Source: Hybos culiciformis
Taxonomy: Eukaryota; Arthropoda; Insecta; Diptera; Hybotidae
DNA: 64,000 nt
Assembly (NCBI GenBank): GCA_964007475.1
Contig: OZ023274.1
Span: forward strand, 22,278,043-22,342,042
Reading direction: 5' to 3'
Part shown: piece by piece, positions 13,900 to 24,520 of the stretch
Position numbering within the stretch: the stretch's first letter is position 1
Layout: each line of letters opens with the position of its first letter
Made by a program: the position numbers and the translations under genes
The notes under the pieces: model-generated
Databases searched by the model: none
What the model was told of the DNA's origin: nothing
What the model saw: the letters and a program-made list of their open reading frames with translations, nothing else

Positions 13900-14095
13900 T
13901 GGTTCTCATATATCTAGATTAGAATCGGTTCTTTAAGGCGACTTAATTTTTTAAAACAACACACACACTTAATTCAAGTGAGACAAATTTGAAAAATGAC
14001 ACAAATTCCAGTCCGAGGTGGGAATCGAACCCACGACCGAACACGCCGTAGGATAATGGCAATACCACTACACCATGACGGCCGGCAGGGTAATT
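13900..14095 (-). mobile_element. tRNA-derived SINE
   Basis: The head lies at 14011-14087 on the minus strand. It has a box A (TGGTGTAGTGG, 14065-14075) and a box B (GGTTCGATTCC, 14021-14031) at tRNA spacing, and a perfect 5-bp T-stem, GTGGG/CCCAC. The acceptor ends do not pair well and the anticodon arm is poor, so it is not a working tRNA gene. A tRNA-unrelated body follows towards lower coordinates, through a GTGTGTGTTGTT stretch to about 13900. The exact 3' end and the target duplication are not clear. Boxes A and B would be the internal RNA polymerase III promoter. The alternative is a lone tRNA pseudogene. Confidence 0.65.
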
Positions 14096-17000
14096 TAAAT
14101 TTACACTGACAGGCCCTCAACTTCTAAATCTCCCAAGTCTAGAGAGTTAAAGAGATTATTTGTGGTTCAGTTTTATCCACAAAGTCATCGAAGGAAAAAT
14201 GACAAGTATAGCTGTTTAATATCTACTTTATTTTTTAATGTGCCGTCACGAAGTCTTAGAAATTTAGATGTAATTTTGTATTTAATTTTCCAGAAACAAT
14301 TGTGGACAAAATAGCTTACTTTTAACTCCCTATTCAAAATTTGTAACCGGTTTCATTTCCTACTTCAATTATATAGTTTCGAAAGTCCTGCTTTTAAAAA
14401 TTAATTTTATATATTTTTTTAATTAATTCAAGCTAATTCAAGTTCATTATATAATAGTAAATACTACATTATCTGTTTCTTATATTCATATATTCTTATA
14501 TTCTTGTATTCTTGTATCTTATATTCTTGTTTTTTTTTTTGTATATATTCTTAAATTAATTGTATATACATTAGGTTTAATATTAATATCATTATATTTG
14601 TATTCGCTTGTATTAAGCATTTGAAATAAAATTAATATATAATCCTAACTTTTTAAAGTCGGCATAAAAATTTGTTCTGCATTAGAAATCTTATTATACT
14701 TAATTTATGGTAATAAACTAAATAAATACTTGTTAATAAATACTAATATTTCGATGTCACTCGAATCCAGGAACATTGAGTTTTCATAAACTTATTATGC
14801 AAATTAAAAATATTATTTAAATTGTTATTATCGAGATCTTTCAACTATTGGAAAGTGCCTAAATAAAAAAAAATAACCAACAAAATGTTCTAATTGTATT
14901 TTTCAGCAAAAAGTTAAAAAAAAAAAAATAAGAGAATTAATAATCTGAATTATATCTATAAAAAATAATATTTATGTTGATCACAGGCACATGAAACTAG
15001 ATTTCTAAAACTTGATTGAACTAACCACACAGTTCACTCACAGTGCTTAAGTCTTTAAAATTTTTAATTTCTTTTACATACAGATAACTTATCGCATTGT
15101 ACACACCTTTGGAAATAAATAAAAATTTTCCAGGAAAAATAAAACATAAATATTATTCTGTTCTAGAAATATTTTTTATCTATTTTTAGAAAATGGGTGG
15201 ATATTTTTATTTTTAATTATATTATGAATATTTATTGTGATGATGATGATAGAAAAAAACTATGTTTTTCATCATAAAATAACTTCGAATTAGTTATACA
15301 TCTTTAAATGTTAATATACATATTTTCAAAAATGTCTGACTAAAGCCCTTTATTTTATCCACACTGTACTCTTCTTTTTTTTTCTTTGAAACTTGTGATC
15401 CCTAAACATTATCGTACATACAAAATTTATTGATCCACAGAAGTATAGTATGGTAGTACAAATGTATATCTATGCTATGCTGTTTGCAAAATGTGTATAA
15501 AAATAATTCTATATAAAAAAGAATTAATTGATTTAAATCTAATTATAAAAATTAAATATTAAAATATAATCATTTATTATTTTTATCGTATTATGTTTTA
15601 TTTAAAATAAACATGCAATGTATACTTATCAAATAAAAAAAAAACTATATATTATAATATGTTTTATTATCCAGATGAAGAGAAATCCTCTTTATGGATC
15701 TCTTGGTATTATTTTAATTTTTTTTTTTTTTAAAGAAAACTTAAACCTATCCATATTGACCATATTTCATTATCAACCCAAAATTTTTGGTGTGCCTCAA
15801 GGTTCTGAAACTTTGAATTCACATTAAAGATAGAAGCATTTTTTTCTAGAATTAGAATTTACTGCCAAATCAATATTTTAAAATATGTTCAAAACAATTT
15901 AAAAAATTTTAAATTCTTATTTATTTCCAAGAATCATAAAATGAGGTTTTCACAGAGATATCTCTATTTATCAATTGCTTCAAAATTGACTACACATAAC
16001 ATACTGATATGTGTTCGTCATCTCTCGGACTTTTAATATTCATTGAAAACTTTCAATTTCGCAAGAAAAATATGATTTAACAATGTCTATTTTCCACAGA
16101 AATTCTTCTGCATAGATTAAAATTTATCTATTATTGGCTTTAAATTTTCACAGAAATATTTTACTGTAACGCATTTTACTACATTCCATTTATACTTCAA
16201 TCACATTGTTAAAAAAAGGGAATGCCAACATATTTCCCACTCATATTTTTTTATAGTATATATCTCATTGTAACAATTTCAAATTGTAATCGTATAATGA
16301 TGTAGTACTATAATTAGAACATTCATATATTAATTTTGTATTTAAGGTTTTATGTTTTTATTTTAATTTAACTAATAGCATACATTTAAAAAAAAAAATA
16401 AATAAAAGTGGCAAAGTAAAGAAATTAATATAATTTGTACTTTATGCAACAAAAATTGTAATCGTAAGAGCTCCTCAAAGATAGTGATTTTATGAGAAAT
16501 TATTATTGCACGAAAGCTTTTATATATAACACATTCAAAAGGAGGTAAAATTAGTTATTATTATTTTTAGAAACATAAAATATTAATTTTGTAGTCTTTT
16601 ATCATCGGTTTTTACAAAAAATCATTATGGAACTATAAAAGTCAAAAGAAGATTTACTTTTTTCCAGCAGTATTTCAAGAATTTTTTTAGACTTAAGTTT
16701 TTCTGTGAGGTTTTCACTATTATTCACTTCCTACTATTTAAGAAGTATTTTCATAAAGTTTTTTAAATAATTCAAAATTTATTGTAATCTGCTGTAGAAA
16801 TTAAATATTAACAAAAATTTACTCATTAAGTTTAATGTACTCATGATATTTTTCAAAAATTTATTAAAATTATAACAACATAATAAAAAATATGTATAAA
16901 GGAATGTAGGTATTTTCAAAGGATTTTATATGAACTACACATGTAATGTACACAAACAATTTTTACATGTCTAAGGTTTCTTTCAAAAATCTATTATAAT

Positions 17001-18889
17001 TCGTGGTTATGCTTACATAATATTTTATGAATATGTAAATTCTTTTAGTTTAATTTAAAATTCTAAAATATTAACAGTAGCGTGTTTTTAGAAAAGCTAA
17101 AATTTTAATACACAATATTTTACATTCCAATTCTAGTTGCCCACACATCCTTAGATTTTGAACAAAAAATTTGTTAAGTCAATATTGAACATCTCATCGA
17201 TTGAATGCATATAGTGAATATTGAAGATTGGAAATTTTGAATAAATAAAAGATAATTATCTAAGATAAGATTATGTTAGAGTAGCTTCCTCGAATGCTTA
17301 GATCTTATAGGTATATAAGCCGCTGTGGAATTTAAATCTTGCTGACCGTACACTCAATATATCAGAATTTTTTTTGTGTTCTGTACGACACTGACGATTA
17401 GAATGTATAATATGATATTGAAGATGAAAAAAACATATTTTTCAGAAGAAAATCTGATTATTTTCCTTGCAACACATTTTCTTTTAACCATATATGTATG
17501 TACATTATTGACGTTCACAAGTAACAAGAAACTTTTTAACACATACTATGCATATACATAAGTAGATCAAATTATATTTGATCTACTTATGAATTTGTCA
17601 AGAACTTTGAGTTGAAAATTTTCATATTTTGAGAATAAAAAGATTATTCCTAGATATCCTTTTTATCTTGTACGATATTTCATCTTGAATTATCATTAAA
17701 TAAAGTATAGCTGCTGTATCATCATTTCGTTACATTTAACACTTGTTTTAGAAATTCGTATTTTAGAGTCTATGTCATAAATTTTTGCAATAAAATATTT
17801 TATATAATATATTAATATTTCTCAATGGTATTTAGATTAAATTTTGCATTTATTATATTAGAATCATAGCATAATCCTCCTATCCATACATTAAGTTAGC
17901 TCCTAGATTAATTCTAGATAATTGGGGCTCGAACTAAAATTTAAGTGGAACCAATGTTAACAGAACGCTATCCCTGAGTTACTAAAATTTTCATAAATTG
18001 ATTGATATTGATTGAAAATTTAACGCTTGAAAAAAAATTTATTCTTCTTTTCATTGAAGTCAAAAAATCTTTTTATCATACTATTTCAATATAATTGCAT
18101 GCCATAAAGATTTTTCTTTATGATTTGGTTAAAGGATATATCAATTTTTCCTAAACACAGTTTAAAAGAATATTTCTCGGTTTCAATGTAATAATAAAAA
18201 AAAAATTTTATGATTTTTTATTAGTTCTTTATATACCGAACTAAAAGTTATGATTGGATTATTACCAATTCATTTTACTTTATAAAAAGTATATAGGGAA
18301 CAAAAATTCTTAAGAGCTTTCTGATTTTCCTCTAAATAAATAAACATCAAAAAACTTAAATAATTTTGTTAAAAAAAAAAAAAACTTTTTCCCTTATAAA
18401 AACACAACATAAACTTTTTTCTTTCTACAAGCCAGGGAAAATATATTTTTCTTGTCAATATTTCAACAAAAGAGCTTATTACGTAAAGTTATCATACATA
18501 TTTCTAAAAAAAAAATTATAAAATATTAAACTTTAGGGGTAAAAAGTTATATAGATTTTACATCCTGATAGTGTTTTTTATATTAATCTTAAGTATTAGT
18601 TTCTAATTTTCTAAAATTCAAATCCAATTATATTATCATAAACTTTATTCAACTGTGTTTTTATGCAAAGAGCATTTCAGTTAGTAATACATACACCTTT
18701 TATACATAAAAAGTTTATACGGATGTTTAATCAACCTTCATATAAAATTATCAATAATTTGATAAACAATTTATTTACATTATTATTAGAAGGATAATAA
18801 TTTTCATGAGAATAGATAATAGTTGCTAGAGTTAGATAGTAGATTTCATGTCATGAAAATCATGGTTTCATTGATAAAAGATACAGAAC
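14096..18889. other. A+T-rich non-coding DNA
   Basis: No convincing gene. Contents noted: a TATTCTTG/TATTCTTA mini-repeat at about 14478-14530; a small ORF at 15618-15827 whose only notable feature is a chance GVPQGS hexapeptide; a TATA-like motif at 17311-17320 upstream of a 52-codon frame with one hydrophobic segment (17403-17561); and a perfect 15-bp-arm palindrome at 17557-17591. Confidence 0.5.
17557..17591. repeat. perfect short palindrome (15-bp arms)
   Basis: CATAAGTAGATCAAA and its exact reverse complement are separated by 5 nt (TTATA). It could form a small cruciform or RNA hairpin, or be the remains of a larger inverted repeat. No T-run or coding frame suggests a terminator role. 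Confidence 0.8.
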
Positions 18890-18927
18890 AGTATCCCTCC
18901 GGTTAGCTTGGGTTGTGTTGGACTACC

Positions 18928-19176
18928 CTACTCGGAAGGTTTAGTTGTTCTCTCCTTCACAAACCTGATGATTTCTTCCAATTTATGTTGTTTATCTCCC
19001 AGAAGTAAGCCCCGAGCATTTTTGTTTTTCTTGTTCTTAGCGTGGGTAATTTCAGAGTACGTGTGGCATCGTTCCGGTTCTTCTCCACATCCTATACAAA
19101 GCCCAGTAGGTGCTCTACCAATCCGAAATTCATGATTTCTGAAGGTATGTCCTCTGCATACATCTGTTAGGTCTGA
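18928..19176 (-). pseudogene. LINE ORF2 remnant, C-terminal Cys/His tail
   Basis: Eighty-two open codons ending in TAG at 18928-18930. The stretch CRGHTFRNHEFRIG, then APTGLCIGCGEEPERCHTY, matches the usual end of insect non-LTR polyproteins: a G-H-x(n)-R-I-G block and then C-x-x-C-G-E-E..(E)-x-x-H. The last part (KNKKNKNARGLLLGDKQ) looks like the basic C-terminal tail. It is in frame with the RNase H segment upstream and separated from it by stops, the nearest at 19177-19179. Confidence 0.75.
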
Positions 19177-19494
19177 TCAATTTAAACCTAGAATCTGCTC
19201 AGATTACTAATGTTCTAATGATTTCCCCACATCTTCTTGGTATTTACATTTCCTTCTATTTGCTGCCTGATTTTGCTGTGTTCGTTGCATATTTCGTTGT
19301 CTATTAGGTTTTCATTGTTGTTGCTTCTTGGAAATTGTTTACTCTCTCCGTGATGCTAATCTCGAAGCTTTTAGCTGGTTTCCATGTTCCCTTGTTTCAA
19401 CGACTCTATGGATTAGAGAGTAGTTTTCGATCTCACTTTTAATTTCGTCAGCTTGGTAAGCGTGATTTTGCTGTCTTAATTAATTCTGATTTTT

Positions 19495-19767
19495 CTACAC
19501 GTAATTATATTCTGTATCATTGTCTTGGTTGCCATTATAATGGCTATTGTTCAGTGTGCAAAACTGTGGTATGGTTTTCAATGGTGTAGCGTATGATAAG
19601 TTCAATTCCTGGCTAAAGATTCCTAAGTAATAATAGTGTTCTTTAATTTTCGATCCATCAGTGTGTATCTCAAGAGTATATTCCGGGACTTTCTCTCGCC
19701 TGTGGGGTTCCTCAATCTTGAAATTTATGTTCAGATTGAGAATTCCTGACATTTTAGCCCATATCAC
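19495..19767 (-). pseudogene. LINE ORF2 remnant, RNase H domain start
   Basis: Ninety codons. LEIHTDGSKIKE around residues 31-42 matches the first catalytic motif of retroelement RNase H (I/V-Y-T-D-G-S-K), and GIFSQELNLSYATPL after it fits the second beta strands of the fold. The later catalytic Glu and Asp motifs are not readable, because the downstream frame (19177-19494) is broken by stops. RNase H would degrade RNA in the RNA:DNA hybrid during retrotransposition; this copy cannot. The start codon is only the first Met in the frame and not a true start. Confidence 0.75.
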
Positions 19768-19914
19768 TCCCTAGTTCGTTTCCAACTTGCACAAACTTTT
19801 TCATGTGGTGTGGGGTTTTGTTCGTTGGCCCATTATCCAATCATGCAGAGTCTGGTTATAGTTTTTTGTAGCGATTACTCGTATGTAGGAATAGTAATCT
19901 TATGTTCAGGATCG

Positions 19915-20025
19915 TTACCATTGATCAAGTAAGTAGATCTTGCTGCTTAGATGATTACGACGCAGTCTGTTGCTTGCTGCCGGCCACCATTCAGCTGCTC
20001 CATGTGTTATCATTAATCTTATGAC
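19915..20025 (-). pseudogene. LINE ORF2 remnant, RT-RNase H linker
   Basis: Thirty-seven open codons reading VIRLMITHGAAEWWPAAS and onward. This resembles the conserved block just after the reverse transcriptase core of Jockey/R1-type elements, where W-x-Y-x-x-V-I-R-P-x-x-T-Y-G-A is followed by a W-W-P segment. A stop follows at 19915-19917, before the RNase H part. The block ends abruptly at the TA where the 807-bp inverted-repeat element begins. Confidence 0.65.
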
Positions 20026-20034
20026 ATAGGTATA

Positions 20035-20841
20035 GGGTAAGAGTGGTACCTTTCGACACCTTAACGGATTTTGATAAAAATAGTATAATTTTCAACACAT
20101 TTTTATAATGAATTTAAGTTTAAATCATATTTTGGGATTTAACTTTTCAAATTAAATGATTTCTTCTTCTAAATTACAGTCAGATTTAAAATAATTTGCA
20201 TTTAAAAAAAAACACTTTTTTTTGACGGATCCTCCCTCTGAGTTGGATGTTTCGTCCATATCCGAGGATGGCTCGACAATTGAAGGGTTGCTTCAAAAGT
20301 TGTACGAATTTTTTTTTTTTTACAAAAAAATTTATTTCTTTTTATAATAATTCAAAAAAATAACATTTGATAAAATAATATTAATTAATCAACAAAAATT
20401 AAATAAATCACATTCTCGGATTTTAGTAAACAAATAAAAATATTAATAGTCAAAGCATACCTTGTACCGCTTGACAAGGTATCCCACTTTTTATTTTTTT
20501 TTTTTTTTTATCATAATACTCGTAAAAATGAAAAATGATTATTTTATTTATTAGAAATATTTTTAATAATATTTTTTCTATAATAAAAAAATCATTATTA
20601 AAAATAAAACTAATAAATAAAAAAAAAAAAATTACTTCCTTTAAAAAATTACATCGAAAATTAAAAAATCTTGTATTTGACATCTGCAAACACATGTTAC
20701 CTGATTTAATATTTTGGTGAGTCAACTTTAATTTAAAAGCCGCTACATAAAACATTTACGACGAGCTTTTAACTCATTGATTTCGATCGAAATTTTACAA
20801 AGTCAAATCATCCCGAAGGTCAGATGATACCACTCTTACCC
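20035..20841. mobile_element. TA-target DNA transposon remnant, 14-bp TIRs
   Basis: GGGTAAGAGTGGTA at 20035-20048 is repeated exactly, inverted, at 20828-20841. Each end is flanked by TA (20033-20034 and 20842-20843), the target duplication of Tc1/mariner/pogo-type and some other elements. The 807-bp interior is mostly A+T-rich. It keeps one coding-like stretch on the plus strand, from 20225, reading SELDVSSISEDGSTIEG, an acidic segment that might be a transposase tail. No DDE motif is seen, so this copy is non-autonomous. It sits inside the LINE: with one TA removed, the LINE frame continues for a few codons across the junction. Confidence 0.7.
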
Positions 20842-20843
20842 TA

Positions 20844-22851
20844 CATACGGACATACCGTTTTATAATTTTTGACTGATGATACCTCAATGCGTTGTCGTC
20901 AATATGTATTTAAAATATATTCTTCGAATTATGTATTCGTATTTAATCGTCTACATATCTTAAAATTAATTACTTAATAGGACGAAGATTGAAAATCAAT
21001 TTTGTATATTCAAAATGTAACTTTTTGCCCTAAAATATATTTCAAATGCAAATTTGATAAATTTATAAGTCTTCGTATTATAAAATATCGTTGTTCTCTG
21101 AGAGAAAATTTCTCAGATTATTATAAGATATTATGAAATTATTTCAGTTTTAATATTTTTCTGTACCGAACATAAACAATTTATGCTGTACAAAGTTTTA
21201 GATTTATCATCTGTATTATTTTTAAATAAAATTTCAAAAATTAATCTTTGTGTCCTTAAAACCTCTGACGACCTTTTAGTAAGCTTATATAGAATATTAG
21301 AAAATTTCCGATGAAAATTATTTAGTCTTCTTAAAAGTTGGTTTAATAAAATAAAACTTTTAGATTCAAAGGATTAAAAAAAAAATAGTGGTTTTTATTA
21401 GGCTAGTAAATAATATTAAAAGTTAATTTTTTTGTATGGACCGTTTACCAACTGTTTCGAGAATATCTCTAGCATGAAATATACATAATTATATAATTAA
21501 TATTAATTTTATGAATTATGTACAAACTTTCCTTTTTCACAATTTTCATAAATTTTTCTTACATGAATATTAAAAAAAAAATAACTTTTTGTGATGGTGT
21601 CCCGTAGAAAATATTGAAAAATTATATGAATTTTATATAAAATTTTTGATACAATAAAGAAAGAAAAATAATAATTTATTTAAAAATTTTTTTTAAAAGC
21701 ATGTAATATGCGGTCATATAGAAATAATCTGGACACCCTTCATTAAATAAGAATGAAGTATTACTTCATAAAATATGGATAAAAAATGCAAATAAATTTA
21801 ATGAAAAATATTATAAAATTAATATTTTATTATATTCTAAGTATAAAATATAATACACAATTTGAAATTTTGACATATCTGTGGGAAACTCATACATAAA
21901 TTTATTTAAGGATTTCAATATACAAAATTTATGACATAATGTTCATCCTTTTTACTTTGATTGAACCCACATTAAAGCTACTATACTAAGTAGGTAAATA
22001 TAATTTTCTGAAAATATATTATGCATTTGCATATATAATAATTTAAGTATTATGTACAAATCACATAATATCTATGTCTCATCAATTTTGAATTTCTGTA
22101 TACATAAATTTATCAAAATTAGAAAAAGATCCGATTAGTTTTTGATTTGTTGGACATGATTATGCTTAAGCTAGTATTAAACGATAAAAGCTGTGATAGC
22201 ATATAGAATAAAATAACTCATGCCTTTCAAAAATTCAATAAAATTTTTTATGTTCGACAAGATCTGAGGTAAAAGCTGTGTTGAACGATAAGAACTGTGT
22301 TCCATCAATTAATTTTCTGCGTTAGTGTTTTTGATAAATTATAGATATTAATAAAGTTTCATTGACAAATTAGGTTTTTTTGTACTTCAACTACAAAATA
22401 TAAAAATGTAGTATACATTATAATGTATTTTCAATTTTAATTTGTGGTTTTATTAAAATTGGATACCAACATAAACATCATCATATTTTTTTCCAAAAGC
22501 CAGAAGAGATAGGCACTATAAATGCAGAAAAGATAGGCAGTATTATGTATGCACTATGCAGTATAATACATATTTGGTTTTATTTCAATTAATTTATTTC
22601 GCTACTTTTACAGTCATGATCGGAAAATTAATTTACCTACTAACTATATATTCCTATAGTTTCTTTAAATTTTTCAATTTTCCAATAGTTTTTACTTATT
22701 TTCCTCGTAAATAAAAATTATAGAAAATTTTTTTATTATTATAAAAAAAAATACGGATCCATATATGATCAAAAAAAAACACAAGAGCTGTCAAGGGACA
22801 CCCGATTGGAACATTGTTCCTTTGGGTATGAGTAATTTTCATTTTAATTAA
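20844..22851. other. A+T-rich non-coding DNA with short direct repeats
   Basis: No gene is recognised. Two small direct repeats were seen: AGATAGGCA units near 22509 and 22534, and an ACGATAA(A/G)A(A/G)CTGTG motif near 22181 and 22290. The sequence around 22780-22830 (GGAACATTGTTCC within a more G+C-balanced patch) may be the edge of a dispersed repeat, but I cannot define its ends. Confidence 0.45.
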
Positions 22852-22893
22852 TGACTTGACTTGACTTGACTTGACTTGACTTGACTTGACTTG
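22852..22893. repeat. (TTGAC)n microsatellite, LINE/SINE-like tail
   Basis: About eight copies of the pentamer, joined without a break to a sequence starting TTGGTACCGAATAGCG that recurs at 23614. Read on the minus strand, it is a short-unit tandem tail at the 3' end of a dispersed repeat, as some non-LTR elements and SINEs have instead of poly(A). Confidence 0.85.
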
Positions 22894-23070
22894 GTACCGA
22901 ATAGCGCCTTTATATTGACAAAATTATACAAGATTTATATTTATTTACATTGAAATTAGCATGAAAATTTAAATTTTATTTGAAATATAAAATATTAATT
23001 AGTTAATAATAAAAAATTAATATTTTCTAAATATTTTATTAATATTTTATAAAATCAAATAAAATTTAAG
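22884..23070 (-). repeat. dispersed repeat, copy 1
   Basis: About 185 bp that recurs at 23604-23812 with high identity. The shared sequence begins with TTGGTACCGAATAGCGCC and ends with AAAATTTAAG, and most of it is A+T-rich. The 3' tail is the TTGAC array. Orientation is inferred from the tail, and the parental family is not identified. No coding sequence remains. Confidence 0.65.
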
Positions 23071-23603
23071 TTTTCATCAAATCATATAAAATGCGACGGC
23101 GTCGATTCATTATTTAAATTTTAAAAAAATTAACAGATATCGTTAACTTATAAATTTTAATTTTTTCTTTTTGTTGTTTGCAACACAAATAAATATTAAA
23201 TCATAAAAAATACATTTTATAAAAAACAACGTTTTTCTTGCGCACTAAAAAGTATAAAATAATTTTACTATGAGTTTCATTTTGATAACAGACTTTATAA
23301 CTTTTCTCCGGCTCATTCAGAGGATTGTGGACACACATACTTGAAACTGATTACAACAGTCTATAACTAGAAACGTGGGGCACATTTTTCACGATTAAAG
23401 TGGTAGAATATTGTATTGTCATCGGGTTCAGAGCTATATTCAAAATTTCGGAGCTGTAGCTTGTCGGAAAGTGGTCTAAAATTTGATTACAAAATTTCTA
23501 GGACAGACAAACAGACAAGAAAGTGAGTTGATAAAAACGTTGTAAAAAAAACAAATATCATAGCCAAAATTGCAAAGTATCGAAATATCTAACGCCGGCA
23601 GAC

Positions 23604-23812
23604 GACTTGACTTGCCTTGGTACCGAATAGCGCCTTTATATTGGCAAAATAATACTGACAAAATTATACAAGATTTTTATTAACATTGAAATTAGTATGA
23701 AAATCTTAATTTTATTTGAACTATAAAATATTAATTAGTTAATAATAAAAAATTAATATTTTCTAAATATTTTATTTTATAAATATTTTATAAATTGAAA
23801 AAAAATTTAAGT
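23604..23812 (-). repeat. dispersed repeat, copy 2
   Basis: The second copy carries a shorter, imperfect tail (two TTGAC-like units, one changed to TTGCC) and a small insertion (about 14 bp, around 23642-23655) relative to copy 1. The two copies are in the same orientation, about 720 bp apart. The DNA between them (23071-23603) includes a patch with ACAGACAAACAGACAAGAAAG-like sequence near 23500-23522, common in insect transposon debris. The arrangement could be two insertions or a local duplication. Confidence 0.65.
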
Positions 23813-24158
23813 TTCTCAATTTTCATACAAAGTTCAATAAAAAACACAAGAGGTGGCGGGACGTTTGATAGATGTGAAACATCGGAATTATTTTGTACAG
23901 ATAATATTGATAGATAACTTTGATAGAATTTTTGATTTTAATTTTATAAATTTCATTGGATGTTTACTATTCTTTTTGTTTTATTTCCATTAATTATTAA
24001 TTCAAACCAAAGAACACAATATTTATTAAAATAACTAAAAATATTTATTAAAATAACTAAAAATATTTTAATGCGTTGGGGATCGTTATGTTGTATTTAG
24101 TGCTATAGAATTTAGATCACTAAATGGAGTATTATATGCGTCAATAGACATGCAATTC

Positions 24159-24231
24159 ATTTAGATGCATCTGCGTAATTAATGAAAAAATTTAGATGCA
24201 TCAGCGTAAATAATGAAATCATTTAGATGTT
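24159..24231. repeat. 31-bp tandem repeat, about 2.4 copies
   Basis: Units starting ATTTAGATGCATC occur at 24159 and 24190, and a partial third (ATTTAGATG) at 24221. The spacing is exactly 31 bp. The first two units differ at only a few positions. Confidence 0.85.
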
Positions 24232-24423
24232 TCGTATTAAATATTACGTAATACCTAAAACAAATATAATATCTCTCACAATATTTCAATACAGCCAAAT
24301 ACAAAAAAAAAAAAGAGAAAAAATGAGAAGAAAAAATATTCTCTCTTTGCAACTACCTCTCCTCTACGCATTAAAACAGTATATTGGATATGTAAACAAA
24401 ATTTGTTATACAACTCGTTCTGT

Positions 24424-24520
24424 ATTTACACAAAAATACATTGGCACTTGTCAATTTATATCACGAGACCGAAGGTCGAGTGATATAAATTGACAAGTGC
24501 CAATGTATTTTTGTGTAAAT
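24424..24520. repeat. perfect 41-bp-arm hairpin
   Basis: Positions 24424-24464 and 24480-24520 are exact reverse complements over 41 bp. They are separated by a 15-nt loop that itself contains GACC-GAA-GGTC. A perfect arm of this length implies recent origin, gene conversion or selection. Transcription would give a long double-stranded RNA hairpin. It may be the centre of a foldback element; the sequence just outside the arms is not complementary. The 88-codon plus frame at 24227-24493 simply reads into the left arm. Confidence 0.9.

Larger units (their letters stand above)
18890..20034 (-). mobile_element. non-LTR retrotransposon 3' fragment (Jockey/I/R1 type)
   Basis: This block is visibly richer in G+C than its surroundings, and on the minus strand it carries the degraded C-terminal part of a LINE polyprotein. 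In order: a segment linking reverse transcriptase to RNase H (19915-20025), an RNase H start with THE catalytic TDGS motif (19495-19767), and a Cys/His tail (18928-19176). All three open stretches are in the same reading frame, separated by in-frame stops, so it is one dead copy rather than unrelated ORFs. The 5' side, holding the endonuclease and most of the reverse transcriptase, is missing, cut at the insertion at 20035. Clade assignment rests on motif order only. Confidence 0.8.

Noticed and set aside
15789..15806. GVPQGS, a reverse transcriptase-like hexapeptide in a small plus-strand frame
   Set aside because: The residues on both sides do not match any reverse transcriptase block and the rest of the frame is low complexity, so it is best read as chance.
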